From JAAGZL01 sp050288625 (GTDB taxonomy: Bacteria > Pseudomonadota > Gammaproteobacteria > Chromatiales > Chromatiaceae): a DNA stretch of 64,000 bases. The DNA is taken from assembly GCA_050288625.1 (NCBI GenBank), contig JBNKEE010000034.1, positions 1 through 64,000 of the forward strand, in the 5' to 3' direction. The notes beneath the pieces are model-generated. The model saw only the letters and a program-made list of their open reading frames with translations, made no database searches and was not told the DNA's origin. Shown here in pieces: positions 1 through 8,638 of this stretch. Every line of letters begins with the position of its first letter. Positions within the stretch are counted from its first letter, which is position 1. The position numbers and the translations under genes are program-made.

Positions 1-122
1 CCGCGATCAGGTCGCGGGATGACGGGTGATTGGGTATTTGTTATTTGCGTACTTATGCGGTTATTGGCGAGCATTCGCGGCTAGGGTTTTTGTCGCCAGG
101 GGGTGAGCCCACACAGTTGGGG
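1..122. other. Intergenic left edge with short hairpin
   Basis: No gene is visible here. The first bases form a small inverted repeat, CCGCGA-TCAGG-TCGCGG (about positions 1-17), which could be the end of a REP-like or terminator stem cut by the window edge. It lacks a following T-run, so a terminator call is not justified. Confidence 0.35.
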
Positions 123-1076
123 TTAAGCAGTTTTATCCTGCCGCTGCATCCATATCTCCAATCCCTGTGCATTGATCCCCAGATCCAGACTTAGGAGCTC
201 TTCCTGCTTGTCACGGGGCAGGGCGCATTCGTGCTGTTGCAGCCGCTCCAGATAGATCTTCATCAGACCGGTCTCCAGTTGTTCATATCTCTCTTCGGCC
301 GTGACCGATTTGCATAGCTCCACATAGTCATCCAGCCCCTGGTGCAGCTGCTCGGCCATGCGGGGCAGGTCGTCGATGCGGCCGAAGTGGGTGAGGTACA
401 TGTATTGCGGCGCGTAGCCCATGAGCCGGTCTATGGTCCGGTGCCATGCGTCCGGGTCGAACTGTACCGGGGTGGACGGCACGAAGATGAAGCGGCCGTT
501 GTGGTTGTCGAACTCGCGGTAGGAGATGCCGAAGGTGTCGCCGGAGAAGAAGCCGTTGCTCTGTTCGTCGTAGACGCAGTAGTGGTGGCGGGCATGGCCC
601 GGTGTGTCCAGGCACACCAGTTGGCGTCCGTTGAGGTCGATGCTATATCCGTCGGCGGCCTCGATCACCCTCTGTTCCGGTACCGCTATCAGCTCTCCGA
701 AGCTCTCCCTGAACTTGTCCGCGCCATAGACCGCGGTAGCGCCGGCCTGCAGCTTGCCCGGGTCGATCATGTGGCGGGAGCCGTAGGGGTGCACCACCAG
801 CTCGGCCTCCGGCAGTTGCCGCATCAGTTCGCCCACGCCTCCGGCGTGATCCAGATGGACGTGGGTGGGCATGACGTATCTGATCTGTTCCGGCGTCAGC
901 CCCTGCTGCCGCAGCAGTTCCATCACCCTGGGTACGGTATGGGTGGTGCCGGTATCGATCAGGACCGCCGCGTCACCCTGGCGCAGCAGGTAGCAGCTGG
1001 CGAGTCCGGGTCGCTGGTACATGGCATCTATACGGAAGATGCCATGCTCCAGTTCCTGATACATGGTGGTATCCAT
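123..1076 (-). CDS. Metallo-beta-lactamase-fold hydrolase
   Basis: Soluble 317-residue MBL-fold protein of the glyoxalase II-like branch. The full dinuclear metal set is visible: the THVHLDHAG motif gives H72, H74, D76 and H77, with H161 in TPGHARHH, D180 in FFSGDTFG and H230 in YLTHFG. It should therefore be an active metallohydrolase. The substrate is not evident from sequence; thioester or lactone hydrolysis are possibilities from the family only. It is the last gene of a minus-strand set of four, 12 bases downstream of the divergent GAPDH gene, so it is probably co-transcribed with it. That suggests a link to triose-phosphate metabolism, such as clearing a by-product, but this is inference. 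The C-terminal 80 or so residues are a helical extension beyond the core fold. Confidence 0.85.
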   Translation of the reverse strand: MDTTMYQELEHGIFRIDAMYQRPGLASCYLLRQGDAAVLIDTGTTHTVPRVMELLRQQGLTPEQIRYVMPTHVHLDHAGGVGELMRQLPEAELVVHPYGSRHMIDPGKLQAGATAVYGADKFRESFGELIAVPEQRVIEAADGYSIDLNGRQLVCLDTPGHARHHYCVYDEQSNGFFSGDTFGISYREFDNHNGRFIFVPSTPVQFDPDAWHRTIDRLMGYAPQYMYLTHFGRIDDLPRMAEQLHQGLDDYVELCKSVTAEERYEQLETGLMKIYLERLQQHECALPRDKQEELLSLDLGINAQGLEIWMQRQDKTA

Positions 1077-1088
1077 GCCGCCCGCTCT

Positions 1089-2312
1089 TTACAGCATCTT
1101 TTGTGCGATGCTGACCAGGCGGTCCCCCAGCATGTTGGTGTAGCTGCCCAGCTCGTTGTCGTACCAGCCGTAGACCACCACCTTGGTGACCGGGGCCTCC
1201 AGCGGGTCGCCTCCGCCCGGAGGATGCATGCGCACCATGGCGGTCCTGGTGTGGGTCTCGGTGGACTCGATGGTGGCGGCCGCCTTGGGGAAGCCGATGA
1301 TGTCGGAGGATACGTTCTGGTGTTCTGAATAGACCAGATAGTCCTTCATCGGTCCCTCCGCCGCAGCCCGGTAGATGGCGTTTATCTCCTCGCGGTTGAC
1401 CGGTTTGGACGGATCTTCCGCCTGTATGTTCAGGGTGAGGATGATCAGGGAGCCGGTGGCGGTCGGGATACGCACCGACTCGGCCATGAAGCCTATGTCT
1501 CCCATCTCCGGCAACACCAGCTTCAGGGCCTTGGCGGCACCGGTGGTGGTGAGGATGATGTTGTTCATGATGCTGCGGTTCTTGCGGATGTCCTTGGCCC
1601 CGGCCTTGGGCACCGCGTCCAGCACCTTCTGGCTGCCGGTGGCGGCGTGGATGGTGACCATGGATGCGGAGAGGATGTGGTCGGAACCGATGGCGTCCAG
1701 CATCGGTTTCATCATGAAGGAGAGGCAGGTGGTGGTGCAGGATGCCGCGGAGAGCAGGTTGTGCTTGCTCGGATCGAAGTCCTCACCGTTGATGCCCATC
1801 ACCGTGGTGATGGCGTCGTCCGGCATGGCCAGACCCTGGTTCTTGATCTTGAACGGGGCGGAGAGCACTACCTTCTCGGCCCCGGCATCCAGGTGTCCAC
1901 GTAGTGAACCTTTGGGGTCGTCCCCTTGGACGGTAGGGTCGGTGTAGACGCCGGTGGTGTCCACCACCAGGCGTACCCCGTTATCACCCCAGGCGATGTC
2001 CTTGGGGTTGCGTTCGGTGCGCAGGATCTTGACCGGTACGCCGTCCACCCGCATGGTGCCGGTCTCCTCGTTCAACTCCTCGATCACGGAGCGCGGTGCG
2101 CTGTAACCATAGAGATAGTTGCCGAGTCGTCCATAGCTGCTGTCTTTTTCCATGACCTGTGCAATATCAGCCAGCCCCTGGCCTGCATCGCGTCCGAGAT
2201 TGATCACGATCTCGGAAAATGATTTACGGGCAATATGGTGCCAAAGCGACAGTTTGCCGATGCGGCCCATGCCGTTGATGCCTAGCTTTAAGGCGCTGGT
2301 TTCGGTTCCCAT
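1089..2312 (-). CDS. Divergent glyceraldehyde-3-phosphate dehydrogenase
   Basis: 407-residue protein of the phosphorylating GAPDH family, about 70 residues longer than the usual 330-340. The N-terminal Rossmann motif GINGMGRIG (residues 11-19) is intact. The catalytic region reads SAASCTTTC, so the nucleophile C192 is kept but the near-invariant Asn of SCTTN is Thr195. The general base H222 (TIHAATGSQ) is kept. The usual RRARAAA segment is replaced by IRKNRSIMNN, and the usual VPTPNVS by IPTATGS. The C-terminal WYDNELGSYTNM segment is near canonical. The changes lie in the phosphate and cofactor regions, so substrate or cofactor preference may differ from ordinary GAPDH. The gene lies between the MBL hydrolase and the dikinase-like gene on the same strand, and a canonical gap is 4.3 kb away. 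Family assignment is firm; exact substrate is not. Confidence 0.85.
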   Translation of the reverse strand: MGTETSALKLGINGMGRIGKLSLWHHIARKSFSEIVINLGRDAGQGLADIAQVMEKDSSYGRLGNYLYGYSAPRSVIEELNEETGTMRVDGVPVKILRTERNPKDIAWGDNGVRLVVDTTGVYTDPTVQGDDPKGSLRGHLDAGAEKVVLSAPFKIKNQGLAMPDDAITTVMGINGEDFDPSKHNLLSAASCTTTCLSFMMKPMLDAIGSDHILSASMVTIHAATGSQKVLDAVPKAGAKDIRKNRSIMNNIILTTTGAAKALKLVLPEMGDIGFMAESVRIPTATGSLIILTLNIQAEDPSKPVNREEINAIYRAAAEGPMKDYLVYSEHQNVSSDIIGFPKAAATIESTETHTRTAMVRMHPPGGGDPLEAPVTKVVVYGWYDNELGSYTNMLGDRLVSIAQKML

Positions 2313-2377
2313 TCTTATGGTTTCTCCTGTGAAGGGGATGAGTTAATTTGAGGTGCTAATTTTACTTTAGCTGGATG

Positions 2378-5300
2378 TTATATCAACCTGGATGCACTGG
2401 CCCCTTCCGGAGCAGACTCGGTCGGGTGCTCGCCGCTGAGGAGGATGCCGCTGCGGCCGTCGATGCTTATGGTGTCGCCGAAGCGTATCTCCTGGCCGTT
2501 TATGACGCAGCGGCTCTCCGCCTCGAACACCTTCATGGCCTCACAGCCCACCACGCAGGTCTTCTCCAGACGGATGGTGACGATGGAGGCGTGGCTGGTC
2601 TGGCCGCCGCGGGCCGTGAGTACGCCGTCTGCCTGGGAGATCTCGTGGATATCTTCCGGGACGGTATCTGAGCGGATCAGGATCAGCGGCGTGTTGGGCG
2701 ACTCGGCGCGCATGGTCTCGATGTTCTCGATATTGAAAACGGCGCGGCCGGAGAGGGCGCCGCCGCACACCCCGATGCCCCGTCCCAGCAGGCTGCTCTT
2801 GAGGGCCTCGGTCGGGATGAAGTGGGTCATGGACTGGATCTTGGATGTGACCATGTCGCGGGTCTGCAGCAGATAAAGGTCTTCTACGGTCGGTCCCTCG
2901 AAGGTGAACTCCGTCTCCTGCTTGTTCCAGTTCTCGTTATACACCAGCTCACGCGACAGCTTGAGCAGGGATCCGTAGATCTGCGGGAACATCACCTCCA
3001 GGCTCTGTTTTACCGGGCGGTCGTCCAGTTCGGCCTGTTCGATGGATATGGGCATGGTGGCAACCAGGCCGCCTACGATGTCTTCCCCCTGGTTGCCGGG
3101 GGTGTAGTCGCCCCAGAGGGTGACCTGGCTGAGTTTGCGATAGGGGTGGGCGGTAAAGAGTACGCCGGTGCCCGCATCCTGATTCAGGTTGCCGAACACC
3201 ATGCCCTGGATCAGTACGGCCGTACCCCACTCATCCGAGATGTCCATCAGGCTGCGGTATTTGATCGCCTCCGTGGCATCCCAGGAATCTATCACCATGT
3301 TTATGGCCCCGTTGAGCTGCTGCCATGGATCGTCCGGGATGGTGATGCCGTGCTCCCTGGCCGCCCGTTTGTAGGTCAGGGTCAGCTCCCGCATCTGCTC
3401 CGCGTTGAACTGCTGTTTCTTGTCCACCCCGTGACGCTCTTTGGCCTGGCGCATGATGGCGCTGAACTCCTCCCGCTCCATGCCGCTGGTCATACACCAG
3501 GACTGGACGAAACGGCGATAGGTGTCCCAGGCGAAGTAGGGCTTGCCGGTCTTCTGCGCCAGTTCCTGCACTATCTCTTCGTTGATCCCGAGGTTATGCA
3601 CGGTGGCCATCATGCCCGGCATGGAGATGATGGGACAGCTGCGCACCGAGATCAGCAGCGGGTCCTGGCGGCTGCCGAAGCGGCGACCGGTGGCACGCTC
3701 GATATAGTTGATCTCACTGTCCAGGCGCTTGTTGAAGTCCTGTCTGGCCGGCGGGAAGTTGCGGATGATCTTCTGGCAGCGGAAGAACTCGGATGTGAGG
3801 ATGCTGCCCGCCGGGACCTTGACCCCAAGTTTGATCAGTTGGGCCAGGTTGTATCCCTTGTTGCCCATGTGGATCAGGTCATAGGTGTGCTCGTTCAGGT
3901 CATGCAGTCGGCAGAACAGCTTCTTCGGATCGTAGGTCATGAGCATGTCCAGATACTCCACGCTCAGGTTGGCCTCCTGCTCGTGCAACACCTGATAGAC
4001 CCGGGTGATGTAGTTGTCCAGCGACTGGATGCCGATGGTCTCGGCGATCAGGTCTCTCTCGAAGCTCTCCGAGATGCGGCTGAGGGTGCCGGCCCGGTCG
4101 GCATCCACATGGTTGCGGTAGGCCGGTAGCAGCGAATCCCGCGGGATCTGGGGCGCGATCACCGCCAGGGTGTCCCGGTGGTGGTTGGTGTAGTAGGTGT
4201 AACGGATATCGGAGATGGCCTCGGACAGTCCGCGGAATACGTCCAGGTACTGGAGATAGGAGAAGCGTTTTACCTTGAGGGAGTTCTCCAGTACGTCCAC
4301 CTGATTTTCCAGACGGCGCGAAGCGATGCCGTCTATGGCCAGGGCGCGGATAAACAGCCGCAACGCCTTGACCACGCGATAGAAGGTGGCCTGGGTCAGG
4401 AGGAAATCGCTGGCGCTGGCGGTGAGGCGTTCCAGATAGACGTTGGCCAGATTCTCTAGGCGGAAGGAGAGGCTGAGGGCGTCGAACTTTTTCTCCTGAT
4501 AGCGTCCGTAGACCGAGGGTATATCGGTGGCGATATGCCGTTTGTGGAAGATGTCTTCCCTGGCCTCGAACTTCTCAGGACTGAGTGTGACATCTTTCAG
4601 CTCCTCCAGGGTATCGAGTATAGCCTCCAGTCCGGCGTAGGCGTCGTTCGTCTCCAGCGCCTCCACCATGGGCATGATGTCCGGCAGACCGCTCTCTTTG
4701 ATCTCCTGCGCCTGCTCTCTTATGTTCTGGAAGCCAAGATCGTATTTGAGATTGACCAGTTGATACATGCGGATCAGCAATACCACCCGGCGCAGTTCCG
4801 ACTCCGGATGGTCGTTCATGGCCATGATGCTCTTTTCCATCTCGCGGCGCGGCCAGGAGAGCAGCTGTTCCTCATCCTGAAACCCTGTATTTTCAAACAT
4901 CTCTACGGTGATCTGGTGGACCCAGCTTACATATTCGCTTTGGGGGTCGATCCGGTGCAACAGATCTTCCGGGATATACATCGCTATCGCATCCTTATCC
5001 AGGGTGCGCCAGAAGCGGATGATGCCGTTGATGAAGTCTACGATCATGTTGGAGCTCTCAACATGACTCTGTTTGCGCAGGAAGTGGATCAGCTGGTCTT
5101 TGCGCTTGTGGGTCTCGTCCAGTTCGGTGGATACCTCACGCAGTACGCCCTCCGAGCCGATCTCATTGAAGAATACCGGCAACAGACGGGTGAACTGTTT
5201 TACCAGGTTATAGACCGGCGCTATCTCGCTGTTGAGCAGGCGGGTTATCTCTTTCTGGAACAGGTCGGTATCCCGGATGCAGGTGCCGGAGAGCTTGATG

Positions 5301-6586
5301 TTGATGATCAGGGCCGAGAGCAGGGTGGAGCACCACTCCGGATTTTGGATGATGAGGTTCAGCCACACCCGGATGTTGTAGAGATGGGAGGTGTTGAATA
5401 TGGGTTGCCAGTCTTCCGTCACCCCCTGGACCGAACTGTACTGGAAACCGAAGCGGATGGCCTGGGCCAGGAACGCCTCCACCAGGCGTCCGTTGTTGTG
5501 TTTCAGTATCTCTGTGCCCAGTACCTCGATGCTCTGCAGGGCGGTGTGGGGGAAGCGCTTTACGTTGGCGCGCAGGAATACGAATGCCCGCAGGAAGAAC
5601 TCTTCGATCTCATCATAGGTCTGTTTGCGTACCAACTGTAATAGGTTGCGGTTGATCTCCTTCAGGGTCTCTTCGTGGATCATGGAGAGACCGTCGCTGT
5701 CCATGATGCGGAACAGGAACTGCAGTTTGTAGTTCTGGTTTAATAGTTCTGATTCTGCGTTGGCAAGTTGATTGGCATGCTGGCGGTAACCCCTCACAAT
5801 ATCCAGGTAGGTTGGAAATTCCACCAGCTGTTCCAACTGCCTGCTTGAACACGCATCTCTCTCCAGCGCATCCAGTTCGTTTAATCTCGTTTGGATGTTG
5901 GTGTGGGATATCGCCTCCACTCCATCCGTGTGGATCTCACAGAACTCAATCGGGTCATCCTGCTGCAGCCAGTAATCATAGGTATGGCGCAGGCAGTTGT
6001 CCTGAAAGGAGCAGAACGGACTCCAGTCGAATCCCTCAGGCTCAACCCCGTCTATCTTCTGCACCAGCTTTTGCAGGGTGGCGCGGATCGGGTGGTAGCT
6101 GCTGGACAGGATCAGCAGGTTCTTTTTGGATAGGGCGCCAAGCTGGCTGAATATTGTGGATAGGGCATCCAGGTAGTTTGGCAACTGTCCGCTGTCGAGA
6201 TCGGAAACCAGTTTATCCAGATAGGCGCTTATGGCCTCCGCCACCTCTTCCGCAGAGATGAATTTTCCGGACTCCTCCAGGGCCTCCAGGAGCACCTGGA
6301 TGATGGTGATGGAGCACTGCGGTCCCGCCGGGTGGGCCAGATAGCGGCTGTTGTTCTTCAGCACAAAGCTGCGGAATACGGGCAGGATCAGGCGCCAGTT
6401 GCGGAATGGATGGTTGAGTTCGTACAGGAGTTTGTCCAGGCCCTTGATCAGCCCGGAGTACCCCTTGACCGGCTCGCGCAATACCTCATGGCGCGGATCT
6501 ATCTGAACTACATCCACCGCCGTTTCCAGCAGGTTGGCGCGCAGGGCGTCCGAGCCGCCCAGGCCCTGTTCCGACTTGCTGGTCAT
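2378..6586 (-). CDS. PEP/pyruvate-binding, PEP-utilizer domain protein (dikinase-like)
   Basis: Large 1402-residue protein. Residues 1 to about 890 are mostly helical with no family I recognise. From about residue 900 the motif MGNKGYNLAQLIKLGVKVP marks the start of an ATP-grasp domain of the PEP synthase/pyruvate phosphate dikinase N-terminal type, running to about 1230. At about 1321-1390 there is a swivelling phosphohistidine domain, GVLTARGGQTSHASIV, with the phosphoacceptor His at about 1332. The C-terminal PEP/pyruvate-binding TIM barrel of PPDK and PEP synthase is absent: the protein ends about 70 residues after the His. It should therefore use ATP to phosphorylate its own His and pass phosphate to a substrate bound elsewhere, perhaps by the N-terminal half, as in rifampicin phosphotransferase or glucan water dikinase. 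It lies between two GAPDH genes on the same strand. Substrate unknown. Confidence 0.8.
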   Translation of the reverse strand: MTSKSEQGLGGSDALRANLLETAVDVVQIDPRHEVLREPVKGYSGLIKGLDKLLYELNHPFRNWRLILPVFRSFVLKNNSRYLAHPAGPQCSITIIQVLLEALEESGKFISAEEVAEAISAYLDKLVSDLDSGQLPNYLDALSTIFSQLGALSKKNLLILSSSYHPIRATLQKLVQKIDGVEPEGFDWSPFCSFQDNCLRHTYDYWLQQDDPIEFCEIHTDGVEAISHTNIQTRLNELDALERDACSSRQLEQLVEFPTYLDIVRGYRQHANQLANAESELLNQNYKLQFLFRIMDSDGLSMIHEETLKEINRNLLQLVRKQTYDEIEEFFLRAFVFLRANVKRFPHTALQSIEVLGTEILKHNNGRLVEAFLAQAIRFGFQYSSVQGVTEDWQPIFNTSHLYNIRVWLNLIIQNPEWCSTLLSALIINIKLSGTCIRDTDLFQKEITRLLNSEIAPVYNLVKQFTRLLPVFFNEIGSEGVLREVSTELDETHKRKDQLIHFLRKQSHVESSNMIVDFINGIIRFWRTLDKDAIAMYIPEDLLHRIDPQSEYVSWVHQITVEMFENTGFQDEEQLLSWPRREMEKSIMAMNDHPESELRRVVLLIRMYQLVNLKYDLGFQNIREQAQEIKESGLPDIMPMVEALETNDAYAGLEAILDTLEELKDVTLSPEKFEAREDIFHKRHIATDIPSVYGRYQEKKFDALSLSFRLENLANVYLERLTASASDFLLTQATFYRVVKALRLFIRALAIDGIASRRLENQVDVLENSLKVKRFSYLQYLDVFRGLSEAISDIRYTYYTNHHRDTLAVIAPQIPRDSLLPAYRNHVDADRAGTLSRISESFERDLIAETIGIQSLDNYITRVYQVLHEQEANLSVEYLDMLMTYDPKKLFCRLHDLNEHTYDLIHMGNKGYNLAQLIKLGVKVPAGSILTSEFFRCQKIIRNFPPARQDFNKRLDSEINYIERATGRRFGSRQDPLLISVRSCPIISMPGMMATVHNLGINEEIVQELAQKTGKPYFAWDTYRRFVQSWCMTSGMEREEFSAIMRQAKERHGVDKKQQFNAEQMRELTLTYKRAAREHGITIPDDPWQQLNGAINMVIDSWDATEAIKYRSLMDISDEWGTAVLIQGMVFGNLNQDAGTGVLFTAHPYRKLSQVTLWGDYTPGNQGEDIVGGLVATMPISIEQAELDDRPVKQSLEVMFPQIYGSLLKLSRELVYNENWNKQETEFTFEGPTVEDLYLLQTRDMVTSKIQSMTHFIPTEALKSSLLGRGIGVCGGALSGRAVFNIENIETMRAESPNTPLILIRSDTVPEDIHEISQADGVLTARGGQTSHASIVTIRLEKTCVVGCEAMKVFEAESRCVINGQEIRFGDTISIDGRSGILLSGEHPTESAPEGASASRLI

Positions 6587-6625
6587 GATTTAGTAGATGG
6601 CAAATACCTCATATGCGACAGATTA

Positions 6626-7627
6626 TCATATCTCCTGCCCTTGCATATGATTGATCAGGTCCAGCATGCGGTTGGAGTAGCCCCATTCGTTGTCATACCA
6701 GCTCATGATCTTCACCGATTTGCCTAATACGCGAGTACAGCTGCCGTCCACAAATGAGGAGTGGGGGTCGCCCTGGAAGTCGATGGAAACCAGAGGCTCA
6801 TCGGTATAGCCGAGATAGCGGTTGGCCGATTCCCTCAGGGCATCGTTTACTTCGGATACAGTGGTCTCTTTCTCAACCTCCATCACTACGTCCACCATAG
6901 AGACATTGGGTGTGGGTACCCGCACCGCCAGTCCATCGAATTTTCCTGCCAGGGCCGGGATGACCAGGGCCACCGCCGCCGCCGCGCCGGTCTTGGTCGG
7001 GATCATGGACATGGCCGCCGCCCTGGCGCGGCGTAGGTCGGAGTGAGGGAAGTCCAGAAGCCGTTGGTCATTGGTGTAGGCGTGGATGGTGGTCATCAAC
7101 CCGCGCGTGATGCCGAAGCGGTCCATGATCACCTTGGCTACCGGGGCCAGGCAGTTGGTGGTGCAGGAGGCGTTGGAAACTACCTGGTGTTTGTTGGGAT
7201 CGTACTCATCCTCATTCACGCCCATGACAATGGTCTTTACGTCGCCTTTGGCCGGGGCTGAGATAATCACCCGACGCACTCCGCCTTTCAGGTGGCCGGC
7301 GGCAAGATCGTGATCTCGGAACAGGCCGGTGGCCTCCAGTACATAATCCACACCGTGATCACCCCATGGAATCTCTTCTGGATCTTTAAAACGGGAGAAG
7401 GCTACCTCTTTGCCATCTACAATCAGGCCGTTATCGGTTGCAGATACCTCACCATCAAATCGTCCCATAACGGAGTCATACTTGAGCAGATGAGCAGAGG
7501 TTTCTAACTGGGTAAGATCATTTACCGCCACGATCTCCATGTCTGCGAATGCCTGATCCTGGCGAATAGCGCGAAATATATTTCTGCCGATACGTCCAAA
7601 GCCGTTGATACCGATACGGATAGTCAT
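6626..7627 (-). CDS. gap: Glyceraldehyde-3-phosphate dehydrogenase, class I
   Basis: Canonical 333-residue GAPDH that interconverts glyceraldehyde 3-phosphate and 1,3-bisphosphoglycerate in the cytosol. The Rossmann motif INGFGRIGRN is at residues 7-16, the acidic residue after strand 2 (VNDLT, D37) points to NAD rather than NADP, the catalytic C155 sits in SNASCTTNC, and H182 is in TIHAYTNDQ. The phosphate-binding DLRRARAAA and C-terminal SWYDNEWGYSNRM segments are standard. A good ribosome binding site, AAGGAG, lies just upstream of the ATG. It appears to be the first gene of the left-end block, 39 bases upstream of the dikinase-like gene. Its normal active site contrasts with the divergent paralogue at 1089-2312. 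Confidence 0.96.
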   Translation of the reverse strand: MTIRIGINGFGRIGRNIFRAIRQDQAFADMEIVAVNDLTQLETSAHLLKYDSVMGRFDGEVSATDNGLIVDGKEVAFSRFKDPEEIPWGDHGVDYVLEATGLFRDHDLAAGHLKGGVRRVIISAPAKGDVKTIVMGVNEDEYDPNKHQVVSNASCTTNCLAPVAKVIMDRFGITRGLMTTIHAYTNDQRLLDFPHSDLRRARAAAMSMIPTKTGAAAAVALVIPALAGKFDGLAVRVPTPNVSMVDVVMEVEKETTVSEVNDALRESANRYLGYTDEPLVSIDFQGDPHSSFVDGSCTRVLGKSVKIMSWYDNEWGYSNRMLDLINHMQGQEI

Positions 7628-7722
7628 GTTTGCTCCTTGATAAATCTTTATTGCTGATTTAACCCACAGTACTAGGTGAATGTTTCATAAATATGTTTTG
7701 ATTGTAGTATGTAGTTTAGACG

Positions 7723-8511
7723 CTACTGAGCATCCGGCCAGGATATTTCTCTTGCGGTTCTTGCCCCGATAACGCAGCTATCCAAGCTCAGAGCCATTGT
7801 GGATGATGTACGCGATTGAGATATACGTCCTGCCATGATTTCGGCACGGTATTGAGGGAACAGAGGATTGCGTTCAGGTTGGGCGTAGCCGTCGGGGAAA
7901 ACAGGATTGCCAACGCTGTCATATTTATCTGTTGCTCCGACAGTGTGTAGTAGTTCATGGGCGATAACGATATTGTTTTGTTTGTCCTGCTGTTTTGAAG
8001 CAAAAGCGTGCACTATACCCAAAAGGCCTTTGTCCATGCCTAGAGAGCGTTGTAATGGTTGGCTGTTGTTAATGTCGTGATACAACACAAACATATTGAT
8101 TCGGTTGTGACTGGAGGGACCATCAGGGGTGTTTTTCCAGGCCCAGTAACGCATTTTTATGCTCCACATGGCTACCTTAAGAAAAAAAGCGTTTTTTGCC
8201 GGTGGCGCCGGTGGCATATCGTTTATGGTTGGTCCCAATATGGTTTTAGTGGGATTGTTTTGATATAGGCCGTATTTTTTTGCCTCTTTAGCTGTGAATT
8301 GATCTATTGCAGAGAATGCTTTGCTGCTTAGATTCGCTATATAGGTTGCGGTCTGTGTGCTACCGTCGGCATTGATAGGAAAGATTACAACCTCCAGTGG
8401 GTTGAGCCAGGAGGTCGAATACATGTATTGCTGCTTGGTGTGTATGGCGGCAACTGACAGGATGGCCAATAGTATCAGTATCCGTATGTTCCTAAAACTA
8501 AACAACTTCAT
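7723..8511 (-). CDS. Membrane-anchored metalloprotease-like protein (HExxHxxGxxD)
   Basis: 262 residues; no family recognised with certainty. The N-terminus has basic residues followed by a hydrophobic stretch (about residues 8-23), so it is a signal anchor or uncleaved signal peptide, with the rest probably periplasmic. The motif AHELLHTVGATD gives H185, E186, H189, G192 and D195, the zinc-binding layout of metzincin-like proteases with Asp in place of the third His. A Met in AEIMAGRI (M226) is at a plausible distance for the Met-turn. The region before it contains aromatic-rich segments such as MRYWAWKN. The protein stands alone, 95 bases from gap on one side and 127 bases from argF on the other. 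Substrate unknown; protease activity is inferred from the motif only. Confidence 0.7.
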   Translation of the reverse strand: MKLFSFRNIRILILLAILSVAAIHTKQQYMYSTSWLNPLEVVIFPINADGSTQTATYIANLSSKAFSAIDQFTAKEAKKYGLYQNNPTKTILGPTINDMPPAPPAKNAFFLKVAMWSIKMRYWAWKNTPDGPSSHNRINMFVLYHDINNSQPLQRSLGMDKGLLGIVHAFASKQQDKQNNIVIAHELLHTVGATDKYDSVGNPVFPDGYAQPERNPLFPQYRAEIMAGRISQSRTSSTMALSLDSCVIGARTAREISWPDAQ

Positions 8512-8638
8512 TTGTTTCTCCTTGTTATATTTTATTAATTGCTATTTTTTCGTTCCCCAAGTGAAAAACAATCTAATGCAAAAACTGTAAAAATTGTTAA
8601 GTTGTTTGGCGGGCCAGCTTTGATTATTTGTGTAGTTA

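Noticed and set aside
110..120. CCCACACAGTT repeated near 38850
   Set aside because: Two copies of an 11-base word in 64 kb are within chance, and flanks do not match.
342..1328. 328-residue plus-strand open frame
   Set aside because: It lies antisense to the MBL hydrolase and GAPDH genes, and its composition (rich in Val, Gly, His) is that of a frame shadow. No domain is seen.
2822..5641. Long plus-strand open frames opposite the dikinase-like gene (435 and 368 residues)
   Set aside because: Both mirror codon bias of the real gene on the minus strand and show no motif or ribosome site. The minus frame has clear ATP-grasp and TSHAS motifs.
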